Assembly: GCF_003429005.1 (NCBI RefSeq)
Contig: NZ_QVQV01000001.1
Location: 1,295,864 to 1,359,863 of the forward strand
Source of the DNA: Paraburkholderia sp. DHOC27
GTDB taxonomy: Bacteria > Pseudomonadota > Gammaproteobacteria > Burkholderiales > Burkholderiaceae
Length of the DNA: 64,000 nucleotides
Direction of reading: 5' to 3'
This document shows positions 44,302 to 55,417 of this stretch, in pieces. The notes under the pieces were generated by a model that saw nothing but the letters and a program-made list of their open reading frames with translations, searched no databases and was not told where the DNA came from. The position numbers and the translations under genes were made by a program. The first letter of the stretch is position 1. Each line of letters opens with the position of its first letter.

Positions 44302-45497
44302 GCGATGCGATCCGCGCCGCGCAGAGTCCGGCCAGGAACCCTGGCGTCGACATGGCCGCTCACGTGGGCGATGCAATACGCCAGGGTGTAGCGGTGTTCG
44401 GCTGGGATGTCGGCGGTGCGCACGTGAAGGTGTCGAGGACCGATGCGAGCGGCGCTATCGTCGAGGTCGCCCAATGGGCGTGTCCGCTATGGCAGGGACT
44501 CGATCATCTGGAGCGCACCATCGACTCAGTATTCGCGCGCTGGCCGGACGCAGACAGTGACGCCGCACAACACGCGGTGACGATGACCGGCGAGATGGTC
44601 GACCTGTTCGAAGACCGCGCGCATGGCGTAGAAGCCATTGCAGCCGCGTTGGCGCGGCGGCTCGGCGCACGCTTGCGATTCTATGCAGGCGACGCCGGCT
44701 GGCTCGCCGCGCAGGATTGCGCAGCGGCCTGGCGCAGCGTCGCCTCGGCCAACTGGCTGGCCACCGCACGCTGGGTCGCGACCCGCGTGCCGCATGCGTT
44801 GCTGATCGACATCGGCAGCACCACCACGGACATCATTCCGGTCTCGGCGGGCAGCGTCGCCGCACGCGCCAGCACGGACGCAGGACGGCTCGCCACGGGC
44901 GAACTCGTCTATCAGGGTGTGGTCCGCACGCCGCTGTGCGGCCTCGCGCAGCGCATCGAATTCGCGGGCACGGCGGTCAACGTGATGAACGAGTGGTTTG
45001 CCACCACGGCGGACGTCTACCGCCTCACAGGCGAACTCGCCCCGCACTACGACGCGCATCCGAGCGCCGATCAAGGACCGAAGACGGAAGCGGCAAGCCG
45101 CACGCGGATCGCGCGCATGATTGGCCGCGATGCGCACGAGGCGAGCGCTCAAGCGTGGCGCGCGTTTGCGCAACGTTGGCGCGCCTTGCAGTTGCACGAG
45201 ATTGGCGTGAATCTCGCACGCGTCGTGGCGGCGCATCCTGAGCTTGCCGGTGCGCCGCTGGTCGGCGCGGGCTGTGGGCGCTTCCTCGTGGCGGCATTGG
45301 CGGGCGCATTGGGACAGAATGCGGAGAATGTGGAGGCGTGCGAGTACATTGATTTCGGCGTGCTGGCCGGCGTGCCCGCAAGTCAGCAGGATTGGGCTGC
45401 GACATGTGCGCCGAGTGTCGCGGTTGCGTTGCTTGCTGCGGCTGGTCATGGCGAGGTACGCAGCGCGGGAGCAAGTGCAGCAGCACGGGCAGCTTGA
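44298..45497 (+). CDS. MfnF-like hydantoinase/hydrolase-fold protein (methylofuran biosynthesis)
   Basis: A 399-residue ASKHA-fold protein of the MfnF family. The ATP phosphate loops are GWDVGGAHVKVSR and LIDIGSTTTDIIPV, and a Gly-rich ending VGAGCGRFLVAALA follows. In archaea MfnF condenses the furan phosphate with the glutamyl-tyramine arm. The GTG at 44298 overlaps the upstream stop (GTGA); a GTG 15 bases further upstream is an alternative. About 40 N-terminal residues precede the domain. Confidence 0.82.
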   Translation: MSDAIRAAQSPARNPGVDMAAHVGDAIRQGVAVFGWDVGGAHVKVSRTDASGAIVEVAQWACPLWQGLDHLERTIDSVFARWPDADSDAAQHAVTMTGEMVDLFEDRAHGVEAIAAALARRLGARLRFYAGDAGWLAAQDCAAAWRSVASANWLATARWVATRVPHALLIDIGSTTTDIIPVSAGSVAARASTDAGRLATGELVYQGVVRTPLCGLAQRIEFAGTAVNVMNEWFATTADVYRLTGELAPHYDAHPSADQGPKTEAASRTRIARMIGRDAHEASAQAWRAFAQRWRALQLHEIGVNLARVVAAHPELAGAPLVGAGCGRFLVAALAGALGQNAENVEACEYIDFGVLAGVPASQQDWAATCAPSVAVALLAAAGHGEVRSAGASAAARAA

Positions 45498-45566
45498 GGC
45501 GCCAGATTCGAGGCCGCGCTACCAGGCGTCAAGGCGTGTGCGGAACGCGCACTGCAACGAGCGGAC

Positions 45567-46172
45567 ATGAGGACAACGATCATGTGGGTGGTCAAGATCG
45601 GGGGCAGCCTGAGTCACGAGCCGATGTTGCGGCAATGGCTCACCGAGTTGTGCGAAGTGGGCGGCGGACGCATCGTCATCGTGCCCGGTGGCGGCGATTT
45701 TGCGGACAAGGTGCGCCAATACCAGAGCGAGTGGCGCTTCGACGACCTCGCCGCGCACAACATGTGTCTGCTCGCCATGACGCAGTACGCGATTCTCATG
45801 CAGGGCATCGTGCCTGAACTCGTGCTGGCGTCGAGTGAGGCGAAAATCCGCCGCGCGCTGCGTGACGGTCACATCGCAGTCTGGGTGCCCACTGCGCTGA
45901 TGCGCGACACGCCGGATGCGATGAGCAACTGGGACACCACCTCGGACAGCCTTGCCGCGTGGCTTTCCACCATGCTCAACGCCGAGCGCCTGATCGTGGT
46001 GAAGTCCTGCCCGATTCCCGAGAACGAGCGGCTCGAAACCCTGGCAGCAGCGGGCGTGGTCGATCGCCGTTTCGTCGACTACGTGAGTGAAGCCAACTAC
46101 GTGGTCGAGCTGTTCAACAAGGACAATGTCGCGTCGATGCGTGACCGGCTATTGAATATGCCGGTCACGTAG
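45567..46172 (+). CDS. MfnE-like amino acid kinase family protein (aminomethylfuran phosphate kinase)
   Basis: A 201-residue kinase. VVKIGGSLSHEPML is the phosphate-binding start, IVIVPGGGDFADKVR and WDTTSDSLAAWLST follow, and RLIVVKSCPI ends the nucleotide site. This matches archaeal MfnE, which phosphorylates the aminomethylfuran phosphate. The ATG at 45567 and the ATG at 45582 (better ribosome site GAGGA) are both possible; the second starts right at the domain. It is convergent with mfnB. Confidence 0.83.
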   Translation: MRTTIMWVVKIGGSLSHEPMLRQWLTELCEVGGGRIVIVPGGGDFADKVRQYQSEWRFDDLAAHNMCLLAMTQYAILMQGIVPELVLASSEAKIRRALRDGHIAVWVPTALMRDTPDAMSNWDTTSDSLAAWLSTMLNAERLIVVKSCPIPENERLETLAAAGVVDRRFVDYVSEANYVVELFNKDNVASMRDRLLNMPVT

Positions 46173-46201
46173 CGGCGTTGCTTCTGCTTTACCGCGAGGC
46201 T

Positions 46202-46945
46202 TCAAATACGCGCCGCTCCCGCGCCGGCTGCATCTGCCGCGCCGGCCACGCTGCCCAAAGAACGCGCTGGACCATGCAGCGCAGCGGCCCATTGCGTGAC
46301 GCGCTGCGGATCGAGCCGCGAGCGACGTCCATCCACGCACAGGGCAGTGCGAAAACCCGCCACGTCCGGGGCGAGCGCGCGGATCTGCTCGAACTGTGCC
46401 CAGCCGAGTGACCCTGCGATGCCGCTCATGCCGCCCCGCGCCCGCGTGAGCCGCAGCCATTGCGCGAGCGTGCCGCTATCCACGTGATCGAACAGATTGC
46501 TGCCGTCCTTGCCGGCGGTGTCGAACATGATGCCCACGAAGCCGAGCGTGGCCGCATAGGCCACTAGTTCGCCATCCATCCCACCGTCGCACAGCAGCAC
46601 CGGCACGACCGCCGCCGGCAGATTGGCCAGTTGTTCGAGGCAGCGCCGCGCCGAAGGGCCGGGCATGACCCCCACCTTCACGTAGTCCACCCCGGCATCG
46701 CTCACTTCGATGACGCGTGCGGCGATCTCATCGTGCGCGTCCGCCGCGACGTCGCCAATCGTCGCGCTGATCGGCTTGACCGGATAACGTGCGCGCAACT
46801 GCCGGGCAATCCGTGTCATGTCGCTAATGGAGAGGGCGCCGAGCGCGCCTTCGTTTGGCTCCTTCAGGTCGATCAGTTCGGCGCCGGCCTGGGCGGCGTC
46901 GAATGCCTCGTCGTCCGAGCGGACGCTCGCGAGCAATGCGGTCAT
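46202..46945 (-). CDS. mfnB: MfnB, (5-formylfuran-3-yl)methyl phosphate synthase
   Basis: A 247-residue DUF556 TIM-barrel. It reads LLASVRSDDEAFDAAQAGAELIDLKEPNEGALGAL, the family fingerprint with the Schiff-base type Lys in DLKEP. It continues SATIGDV, DYVKVGVMPG and MFDTAGKDGSNLF. It makes the furan ring from two glyceraldehyde-3-phosphates, the first step to methanofuran-type cofactors. It is 43 bp after the DUF447 gene on the minus strand, so pqqA, DUF447 and mfnB probably share a transcript. Confidence 0.9.
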   Translation of the reverse strand: MTALLASVRSDDEAFDAAQAGAELIDLKEPNEGALGALSISDMTRIARQLRARYPVKPISATIGDVAADAHDEIAARVIEVSDAGVDYVKVGVMPGPSARRCLEQLANLPAAVVPVLLCDGGMDGELVAYAATLGFVGIMFDTAGKDGSNLFDHVDSGTLAQWLRLTRARGGMSGIAGSLGWAQFEQIRALAPDVAGFRTALCVDGRRSRLDPQRVTQWAAALHGPARSLGSVAGAADAAGAGAARI

Positions 46946-46988
46946 GGAGATTCTCCGAAAAGACGGGACAGACTACAGAGAGGACAGA

Positions 46989-47588
46989 CTAGTGCGAAAC
47001 GAGTTCGGCGCTCGAGCCGCCGGCAGAACCGAGGCCCTCGCGATACCGCGCAATGGCGGCGGTGAGCCACCCCCAGGCGATGCGTTCGGCTTCGCCGGCG
47101 GTTTTGTCGATGGCGATCTGCAGGTAGGCCATTTCGCGGTCTACCTTTTCCGGCGGCAGCATGAAAAGACGGCTCACCAGAATCGCGCCTTCCACCACGG
47201 CGGCCTGAGCACGATTGAAACCCGCGAATGGCGCATGGGTTTCGCGGTGCACGCATTGCAGGCGCAGCACCGGGCGCTCCTTGTCGTCGCGCACGTCGAC
47301 GAGTTCATACTCGGCGTGCGCGAGCGACGCAGCGAGCCGCACGCCCGCGACGCGGCTCGCCGCAAGGGTCGGCCACTCACTGGCGCAATGCGTGACGCAA
47401 CCGGCGAAGACGCGCACGTCGGTGGTGAAGTTCAGCACCGCGCAATGCGATGCGAGGATATTGTCGAGCGTCACGGACGGACGAAAAGGCGAGAGGATGA
47501 CGCAATCCTCTTCGTAGCGGGCTCCCATCGGCGCGATATGAGGACGGCCATCGCACGCTGCCGTGGTGACGATCGTTTCGTGAATCAT
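46989..47588 (-). CDS. DUF447 family protein, flavin-reductase-like fold
   Basis: A 199-residue protein that fits DUF447, found in methanogens and in bacteria with H4MPT. It begins MIHETIVTTAACDGRPHIAPMG and has the split beta-barrel pattern of FMN-binding proteins (DVRVFAGCVTHC, ILVSRLFMLPPEKVDREM). It probably binds FMN and works in H4MPT or methylofuran synthesis, but no reaction is known. It lies 101 bp after pqqA copy 2 with a hairpin between. Confidence 0.78.
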   Translation of the reverse strand: MIHETIVTTAACDGRPHIAPMGARYEEDCVILSPFRPSVTLDNILASHCAVLNFTTDVRVFAGCVTHCASEWPTLAASRVAGVRLAASLAHAEYELVDVRDDKERPVLRLQCVHRETHAPFAGFNRAQAAVVEGAILVSRLFMLPPEKVDREMAYLQIAIDKTAGEAERIAWGWLTAAIARYREGLGSAGGSSAELVSH

Positions 47589-47662
47589 GGATGGGAACGC
47601 GTGTCCTGGCAGCGCCGAAAGGCCGGCCGTTCAACTAGCGATTAATACAGGAATCCGCAGAA

Positions 47663-47681
47663 GGGCCGCGTGGCGCGGCCC
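47663..47681 (-). terminator. Perfect 8-bp GC hairpin after pqqA copy 2 (attenuator-like)
   Basis: GGGCCGCG-TGG-CGCGGCCC lies 9 bp after the pqqA stop codon on the minus strand. No U-tract follows. It mirrors the hairpin after pqqA copy 1 and probably raises the pqqA part of the transcript over DUF447 and mfnB. Confidence 0.6.
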
Positions 47682-47689
47682 GCGCGGGC

Positions 47690-47764
47690 TTAACGCGTAG
47701 CGATATACATCGTGATTTCAAAACCAAAACGCATATCGGTGTAGCTCGGAGTGGTCCACTGCAT
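47690..47764 (-). CDS. pqqA: PqqA, PQQ precursor peptide (copy 2)
   Basis: A 24-residue peptide differing from copy 1 at three positions only (Ala7 to Ser, Leu11 to Met, Asn23 to Thr). Glu16 and Tyr20 in EITMY are kept. The ATG at 47764 follows a strong AGGAGGA site. It heads a minus-strand unit with DUF447 and mfnB and is divergent from cbbL. It has its own sigma-54 promoter at 47844-47858. The gene is short enough to be missed by length-filtered annotation. Confidence 0.95.
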   Translation of the reverse strand: MQWTTPSYTDMRFGFEITMYIATR

Positions 47765-47843
47765 AGGTGCTTCCTCCTGTGTCAGTACAGCGTTGCGCCG
47801 TCGGCCCAGCGTGGTGCCGGACTTCATTGGCGAAAGAATCTAT

Positions 47844-47858
47844 GCAAGCTCCATGCCG
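47844..47858 (-). promoter_or_regulatory. Sigma-54 promoter of pqqA copy 2
   Basis: The minus strand reads CGGCATGGAGCTTGC, with GG-N10-GC spacing and TTGC at -12. The -24 block CGGCAT is identical to that before pqqA copy 1. The start would be near 47832, giving a leader of about 68 nt. Confidence 0.7.
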
Positions 47859-47885
47859 GGATTTGCATGCCGCAGCGTGGGTTGC

Positions 47886-47905
47886 GTATTGCCGCGCCGC
47901 AATAC
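47886..47905. promoter_or_regulatory. Perfect 7-6-7 palindrome GTATTGC-N6-GCAATAC
   Basis: It is centred about 40 bp upstream of the -24 element of pqqA copy 2. The spacer and outer bases differ from the GTGTTGC-N5-GCAACAC site before copy 1, so a different activator, perhaps the one at 57487-59580, could bind here. That link is an inference. Confidence 0.5.
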
Positions 47906-48193
47906 AGCGTTTGCCGAATTGCGCTGGCGCAGACGGTTCGCGCGACGCGATGAGCCGCGCCGGGCAGTGTTCCGGGAATGCAGCAAAGTGTGTCAAGCGT
48001 ATCTGCCGGGTTCCGGCTATCTGTCACACGTCGCTCACGATTGCCCTACAACCCATTCTCCACTGAACGAAAGTGTCTGTGTGGAAAATTCGCTTCACGT
48101 TTCGTGATTCGTGGTTTACCAGTGTACGCATCCGCTTGCCGTTCTCTTGACTGCGAAGGGATTGATAAAGGATCGATTAAGTCTGCCAAATAA

Positions 48194-49777
<1,584 letters not shown>

Positions 49778-49913
49778 GGGGCGGGCGGCTTCTGAGGACG
49801 TTCAAGGCAGGAAGAGCGGCAGTGCGGTCGCACTGCGCGGAATTTCGTTGTGCCGGTTTTCTCGCTGTTTCCTGTGCGGGTTTCGGTCACAGCATTTATC
49901 GACGAGGTACGTC

Positions 49914-50342
49914 ATGCGTATTACTCAAGGGACGTTTTCCTTCTTGCCGGAATTGACCGACGAGGAGATCAGCCTGCAGATCGACTATGCGTTGCGCCAG
50001 GGCTGGGCCTGCTCGGTCGAATACACCGACGACCCGCATCCACGCAACACGTATTGGGAGATGTGGGGTCTGCCGATGTTCGATCTGCACGACGCGGCCG
50101 GCGTGTTGCAGGAAGTGAAAGCGTGTCGCGCAACGTGGCCGCAGCACTACATCAAGGTCAACGCGTTCGACTCGGTGCGCGGCTTCGAGACGATGCGCCT
50201 GTCGTTCATCGTCAATCGTCCGGACGTGGAGCCGGGCTTTCGCCTCTCACGTCAGGACGGCCCAGGACGGGTGCAGCGCTACGGCCTCGCGAGTTACGCG
50301 GGTGATCGGCCATCCGGCGAGCGCTATACGCCCGCGCGTTGA
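49914..50342 (+). CDS. cbbS: RuBisCO small subunit, red type
   Basis: A 142-residue small subunit. It starts [19 protein letters not shown], the standard red-type opening, and has the longer C-terminus ([18 protein letters not shown] to YTPAR) that forms a central beta-barrel in this branch. The ATG at 49914 has GAGG upstream. It lies 136 bp after cbbL, with no gene between. Confidence 0.96.
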   Translation: MRITQGTFSFLPELTDEEISLQIDYALRQGWACSVEYTDDPHPRNTYWEMWGLPMFDLHDAAGVLQEVKACRATWPQHYIKVNAFDSVRGFETMRLSFIVNRPDVEPGFRLSRQDGPGRVQRYGLASYAGDRPSGERYTPAR

Positions 50343-50413
50343 GCGGCGGCACGTCGTTTGGCGTGCTGGAAGTTCGCAGTTCGATGCAACGCTGCGCGAG
50401 AGAGGAAGAGGTC

Positions 50414-51439
50414 ATGAGCGAAGCTGTCGTCATGGACGTGAATGCACCACCGGCTGATACGCCGCCGCTAACTGCGCACGGGCAAGCCGCGCCTGCGCCG
50501 CAGGTGGATCTGGCGGCGCTCTATCGCGACTCCGGCATTGGCGAGGTGCTCGCCGAACTCGACCGCGATCTGGTCGGGCTCGCGCCGGTCAAAACGCGGA
50601 TTCGCGAAGTGGCGGCGCATCTGCTGGTGGAGCGCGCCCGCGCTTCGCTCGGCTTCGCCGGCGGCGCGCCGACCCTGCATATGTGCTTCTCCGGCAATCC
50701 CGGCACCGGCAAGACCACCGTGGCGTTACGCATGGCCGAAGTATTGCACCGGCTTGGCTATATACGCCGCAATCACCTGGTTTCGGTGACGCGTGACGAT
50801 CTGGTGGGCCAGTACATTGGCCACACCGCGCCGAAAACGCGCGAGGTGTTGAAACGTGCGATGGGCGGCGTGCTCTTCATCGACGAAGCCTACTACCTGT
50901 ACCGCCCGGAGAACGAGCGCGATTATGGTCAGGAGTCCATTGAAATCCTGCTGCAAACCATGGAGAACCAGCGCGACGATCTGGTGGTGATTCTGGCGGG
51001 CTACGCGGCGCGCATGGAGGTGTTCTTCGAGAGCAATCCGGGGTTTCGTTCGCGAATCGCGCATCACATCACGTTTCCCGATTACGACGGCGCGGAACTG
51101 CTCGACATTGCCGAGCGCATGCTCGCCACGATGCATTACCGTTTCGATGCCGACTCGCGGCGCGCCTTCGCGGAGTATCTGGCGCTGCGCACGCGCCAGC
51201 CGAATTTTGCCAACGCCCGCTCGGTGCGCAACGCGCTCGACCGCTCGCGGCTGCGCCAGGCCAATCGCCTGTTTGCCACGGCGATGCAGGGCGGCGCCCC
51301 CATCGACGGCGCGGCGCTCACGCTGATCGACGCCGCCGATGTGCGCGCGAGCCGCGTGTTCACCGAAGCGCTCGCCACCGCGGACGGCGGGCCCACGTCC
51401 CCTCACGCAAGGCGTGCCGTGCTGGCGCCACCAGGCTGA
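50414..51439 (+). CDS. cbbX: CbbX, red-type RuBisCO activase
   Basis: A 341-residue AAA+ protein. Walker A is GNPGTGKT at 94-101, Walker [13 protein letters not shown], and the substrate-threading loop includes [17 protein letters not shown]. It pulls on the RuBisCO large-subunit C-terminus to release inhibitory sugar phosphates and is activated by RuBP. The ATG at 50414 has AGAGG upstream. Its tail overlaps no neighbour; cbbF starts 28 bp later. Confidence 0.96.
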   Translation: MSEAVVMDVNAPPADTPPLTAHGQAAPAPQVDLAALYRDSGIGEVLAELDRDLVGLAPVKTRIREVAAHLLVERARASLGFAGGAPTLHMCFSGNPGTGKTTVALRMAEVLHRLGYIRRNHLVSVTRDDLVGQYIGHTAPKTREVLKRAMGGVLFIDEAYYLYRPENERDYGQESIEILLQTMENQRDDLVVILAGYAARMEVFFESNPGFRSRIAHHITFPDYDGAELLDIAERMLATMHYRFDADSRRAFAEYLALRTRQPNFANARSVRNALDRSRLRQANRLFATAMQGGAPIDGAALTLIDAADVRASRVFTEALATADGGPTSPHARRAVLAPPG

Positions 51440-51467
51440 ACGAATCCCAATCCCTCAGGAGATCGCC

Positions 51468-52595
51468 ATGCAAGACGGACGTACGACCCTCTCGAAGTTT
51501 CTGATCGACACGCTCGACCGCCAGCCTGGTTCCGCGGGAACGGTACAAAACGCCGGCCTGTCGGCGCTTCTGATCGACGTGGCAGCGGCTATCAAGGCAA
51601 TCTCCTCGATGCTCACCAAGGGTGCGCTGGGCGGCCATTACGGCAACGCGCAAAGCATCAACGTACACGGTGAGCAACAGAAGAAGTTCGATGTCGCGAG
51701 CAACGAGATTTTCGTGCAGCAATGCGAATGGGACGGCCTGCTTGCCGCGATGGTGTCCGAGGAAATGGAGCACGTGTATGCGATTCCGCAGGGCTTCCCG
51801 CGCGGCGACTATCTGCTGGCCTTCGATCCGCTGGACGGGTCGTCGAATATCGACATCAACGGCGTAGTGGGCTCGATCTTTTCGGTGCTGCGCAACGTGG
51901 AAGGCAGCAGCCACGCCAATCCGGACGAGGCGCATGAAGCGGTTGGTGAATCCGCGTTTCTGCGGCCCGGCCGTGAACAGGTCGCGGCCGGCTACGCGGT
52001 GTATGGACCGTCGACGATGCTGGTGCTCTCCGTCGGCACCGGCACGCATGGCTTCACGCTGGATCGTGAGATCGGCAACTTCGTGCTCACGCATTCGAAT
52101 ATCCGCATTCCGGAGGACACCGTCGAGTTCGCGATCAACGCATCGAACGAACGCTTCTGGGAACCGCCGGTGCGCCGCTATGTGCAGGAATGCAAGGACG
52201 GACGCAGCGGTTGCCGCGCCGATGATTTCAACATGCGCTGGATCGCTTCGATGGTGGCCGAAGTACATCGCATCCTGATGCGCGGCGGCGTCTTCATGTA
52301 TCCGCGCGACTCGAAGACGCCGGCTATGGAAGGGCGGTTGCGGTTGCTATACGAAGCCAATCCGATGAGTTTTCTGGTGGAACAGGCGGGCGGTCTTTCG
52401 ATTACCGGGCGCGAACGCATTCTCGATGTGATGCCTCGCTCGCTGCACGGACGGGTGCCGGTCATTCTCGGTTCGAGGCACGAGGTGGAGCGCATTGGCC
52501 GCTATCACGGCGAATACGACCGCGGCGAAGATCAGCCGTTTACGTCGCCACTGTTTAGCCGGCGTTCGCTGTTTCTGCCTGGATTCACGGCTTGA
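51468..52595 (+). CDS. cbbF: Class I fructose-1,6-bisphosphatase
   Basis: A 375-residue class I FBPase. The metal site is [17 protein letters not shown], with Glu ligands in [10 protein letters not shown]. Sugar-phosphate contacts include [18 protein letters not shown] and [23 protein letters not shown]. It makes fructose-6-phosphate (and possibly sedoheptulose-7-phosphate) in the Calvin cycle. The ATG at 51468 follows CAGGAG. Confidence 0.95.
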   Translation: MQDGRTTLSKFLIDTLDRQPGSAGTVQNAGLSALLIDVAAAIKAISSMLTKGALGGHYGNAQSINVHGEQQKKFDVASNEIFVQQCEWDGLLAAMVSEEMEHVYAIPQGFPRGDYLLAFDPLDGSSNIDINGVVGSIFSVLRNVEGSSHANPDEAHEAVGESAFLRPGREQVAAGYAVYGPSTMLVLSVGTGTHGFTLDREIGNFVLTHSNIRIPEDTVEFAINASNERFWEPPVRRYVQECKDGRSGCRADDFNMRWIASMVAEVHRILMRGGVFMYPRDSKTPAMEGRLRLLYEANPMSFLVEQAGGLSITGRERILDVMPRSLHGRVPVILGSRHEVERIGRYHGEYDRGEDQPFTSPLFSRRSLFLPGFTA

Positions 52596-52673
52596 GCGGC
52601 CCGCGCGCCTTGGCAGCGCAATGACCTTTCAGCGTCATGGCCCGATCAGAACATCTTATCCGGAGACAAGCGC

Positions 52674-53546
52674 ATGTCAGTCAAACACCCGATCATCGCG
52701 GTGACCGGTTCGAGCGGCGCCGGCACCACGACCGTGATGAAGAGTTTTACCCATATTTTCCGGCGCGAAAAAATCAAGGCGCAGATCGTGGAGGGCGACG
52801 CCTTTCACCGCTACGACCGCAACGGCATGCGCGAGGCGATGAAACAGCATGAGCGCGACGGCATCACCAACTTCAGCCATTTCGGTCCGCAAGCCAACTT
52901 GCTGGAAGAACTCGAAACGCTGTTTGCGCGTTACGCGGAAAACGGCACTGGCCGGTTGCGTCACTACGTGCACGATGAAGGCGAGACGCGCCTCTACAAG
53001 CAGGATGCCGGCACCTTCACGCCGTGGGAGGACGTAACGCCGGACACCGACCTGATGTTCTACGAAGGCCTGCATGGCGCGGCCGTGACGGACAGCATCG
53101 ACATTGCGCGCCACGCCGATCTGTTGATCGGCGTCGTGCCGATCATCAACCTCGAATGGATCCAGAAGCTGCATCGCGACCAGAACATGCGCGGCTATTC
53201 GCATGAGGCGGTGGTGGATACGATCCTGCGGCGCATGCCGGACTACGTGAACTACATCTGCCCGCAGTTCTCGCGCACGCACGTGAACTTCCAGCGCGTG
53301 CCGACCGTGGATACCTCGAACCCGTTTACGGCTCGCGAAATCCCGCAGCCGGACGAGAGCTTCGTGGTGATCCGCTTTGCGCGGCCGAAGGGGATCGACT
53401 TCCAGTATCTGCTGACCATGCTGCACGATTCGTTCATGTCGCGCCCGAATGTGATCGTCGTGCCAGGCGGCAAGATGGGCCTCGCCATGCAACTGATTTT
53501 CACGCCGATGATCCTGCAACTGATCGACCGGCGTGCGCGCGCCTGA
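52674..53546 (+). CDS. cbbP: Phosphoribulokinase
   Basis: A 290-residue bacterial-type kinase with the P-loop [10 protein letters not shown] at 11-20, acceptor-site residues [10 protein letters not shown] and [13 protein letters not shown], and FYEGLHG. It phosphorylates ribulose-5-phosphate to RuBP, the substrate of RuBisCO. It lacks the regulatory cysteines of plant enzymes and is of the short class I type. The start is the ATG at 52674 after GGAGACAAG. Confidence 0.96.
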   Translation: MSVKHPIIAVTGSSGAGTTTVMKSFTHIFRREKIKAQIVEGDAFHRYDRNGMREAMKQHERDGITNFSHFGPQANLLEELETLFARYAENGTGRLRHYVHDEGETRLYKQDAGTFTPWEDVTPDTDLMFYEGLHGAAVTDSIDIARHADLLIGVVPIINLEWIQKLHRDQNMRGYSHEAVVDTILRRMPDYVNYICPQFSRTHVNFQRVPTVDTSNPFTAREIPQPDESFVVIRFARPKGIDFQYLLTMLHDSFMSRPNVIVVPGGKMGLAMQLIFTPMILQLIDRRARA

Positions 53547-53593
53547 AGCGCTGCGCTGATGACCCGATTCGTTTCGACTTCGAGGAGTGTGTC

Positions 53594-54631
53594 ATGGCCT
53601 TCATCGCCTTGCGGCAATTGCTGGATCACGCGGCCGAGCACGACTACGGCGTGCCCGCGTTCAACGTCAACAACATGGAGCAGATCCAGGCCATCATGCG
53701 GGCCGCGGAAGCCACCGCCAGTCCGGTGATCCTGCAGGCCTCGGCGGGCGCGCGCAAATATGCGGGCGAGCCGTATCTGCGTCACCTCGTGCTGGCGGCA
53801 CTCGAAGCGCATCCGGATATCCCTCTCGTCTTGCATCAGGATCATGGCGCGAGCCCGGCGGTGTGCCAGCAGGCCATCCGTTCGGGCTTTACGTCGGTGA
53901 TGATGGACGGCTCGTTGCTGCCGGACCAGAAAACGCCGGCGGCCTACGAGTACAACGTCGACGTGAGCCGTCGCGTGGTGGATGCGGCGCACGCCGTGGG
54001 CGTGTCCGTGGAAGGTGAACTGGGATGCCTCGGGTCGCTCGAAACGGGTACGGCGGGCGAGGAGGACGGCGTCGGCGCGCAAGGACAGCTCACGCGCGAC
54101 GACCTGCTCACCGATCCGCGCGAGGCGCAGATTTTCGTCGAGGCAACCGGCGTGGATGCGCTCGCCATTGCGATCGGCACCTCGCACGGCGCGTATAAAT
54201 TCAGCCGTCAGCCCACCGGCGATATCCTCGCCATCGACCGCATCGTCGAGATTCACGCGCGTATTCCGAATACGCATCTCGTCATGCACGGTTCGTCGTC
54301 GGTGCCGCAGGAGTGGCTCGCGGTGATCCGCGAATATGGCGGCGAGATTCCCACCACCTACGGCGTGCCCGTCGAAGAGATACAACGCGGCATCAGGCAT
54401 GGCGTGCGCAAGGTGAATATCGACACCGATATCCGCCTCGCCATGAGCGGCGCGATGCGCAAGTCGCTGGCAAGCGCGCGCTCCGAATTCGATCCGCGCG
54501 CCGCGTTGAAAGCGGCCACGGCGGCGGCCAGCGCGCTGTGCGTTGAACGCTTCGAAGCTTTCGGTTGCGCCGGACAGGCCGCACGCATCAAACCGCTGCC
54601 GCTCGATGCAATGGCCCACCGTTATCACTAG
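53594..54631 (+). CDS. cbbA: Class II fructose-bisphosphate aldolase (Calvin cycle)
   Basis: A 345-residue class II aldolase. HQDH at 81-84 holds catalytic Asp and zinc ligand His, followed by [13 protein letters not shown], and GTSHGAYKF and [11 protein letters not shown], with later zinc and phosphate contacts. [19 protein letters not shown] ends the active site. It joins or splits triose phosphates to give FBP and, in the Calvin cycle, also SBP. The ATG at 53594 follows GAGGAG. Confidence 0.95.
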   Translation: MAFIALRQLLDHAAEHDYGVPAFNVNNMEQIQAIMRAAEATASPVILQASAGARKYAGEPYLRHLVLAALEAHPDIPLVLHQDHGASPAVCQQAIRSGFTSVMMDGSLLPDQKTPAAYEYNVDVSRRVVDAAHAVGVSVEGELGCLGSLETGTAGEEDGVGAQGQLTRDDLLTDPREAQIFVEATGVDALAIAIGTSHGAYKFSRQPTGDILAIDRIVEIHARIPNTHLVMHGSSSVPQEWLAVIREYGGEIPTTYGVPVEEIQRGIRHGVRKVNIDTDIRLAMSGAMRKSLASARSEFDPRAALKAATAAASALCVERFEAFGCAGQAARIKPLPLDAMAHRYH

Positions 54632-54675
54632 GCTCTGCATCGGCACGCCATCAACCTGTTCACGAGGAGACGCCC

Positions 54676-55395
54676 ATGCGCGACTTCCTGATTGCCCCTT
54701 CGCTGCTGTCGGCAGATTTCGCTCGTCTTGCTGACGAGATTCGCGACGTCACCGCGGCGGGCGCGGACTGGATTCACCTGGACGTGATGGACAATCACTA
54801 CGTGCCCAACCTCACGGTCGGCCCGCTCGTGTGCGCCGCGATCCGGCCGCACACGTCCGTGCCGATCGACGTGCATCTGATGACCATGCCCGTCGATGCG
54901 CTGGTGACGAGCTTTGCGGAGGCGGGCGCGAACACCATCAGCTTTCATCCCGAGGCCTCGTTGCACGTGCATCGCACCATCGAACTCATCAAGAAGAGCG
55001 GCGCACGGGTGGGACTCGCGCTCAATCCGGCCACGCCGCTCTCGGTGCTCGACCACGTCATCGAACGGCTCGACGTGATACTCGTGATGTCGGTCAATCC
55101 GGGCTTCGGCGGCCAGGCGTTCATTCCGGAGACGCTGGACAAACTGCGAACCTTGCGCGAATGGGTCGACGCAACGGTGGAGCGCACGGGCCGCCCGTTG
55201 CAGATCGAAGTGGACGGCGGCGTGAAGGCGTCGAACATCGCGCAGATTGCGCAGGCAGGTGCGGACGTGTTCGTGGCGGGCTCCGCGGTATTCGGTGCGC
55301 AGGATTACGCGCTGGCGATCAGGGCCATGCGCGACGAGCTTGAACAGGTAGGGGAAGCCACGGAACTCACTGCAGCGCTGGATCTGATGCGCTGA
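54676..55395 (+). CDS. cbbE: Ribulose-phosphate 3-epimerase
   Basis: A 239-residue TIM-barrel epimerase. It begins FLIAPSLLSADF, followed by WIHLDVMDNHYVPN with the metal-binding His and catalytic Asp, then VDVHLM-like SVPIDVHLMTMPV, MSVNPGFGGQAFI and EVDGGVKASNI. It interconverts xylulose- and ribulose-5-phosphate. It is the last gene of the operon, 23 bp before the convergent pterin-binding gene. Confidence 0.95.
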   Translation: MRDFLIAPSLLSADFARLADEIRDVTAAGADWIHLDVMDNHYVPNLTVGPLVCAAIRPHTSVPIDVHLMTMPVDALVTSFAEAGANTISFHPEASLHVHRTIELIKKSGARVGLALNPATPLSVLDHVIERLDVILVMSVNPGFGGQAFIPETLDKLRTLREWVDATVERTGRPLQIEVDGGVKASNIAQIAQAGADVFVAGSAVFGAQDYALAIRAMRDELEQVGEATELTAALDLMR

Positions 55396-55417
55396 AGACG
55401 TATGCCGCGTTCGCCTT

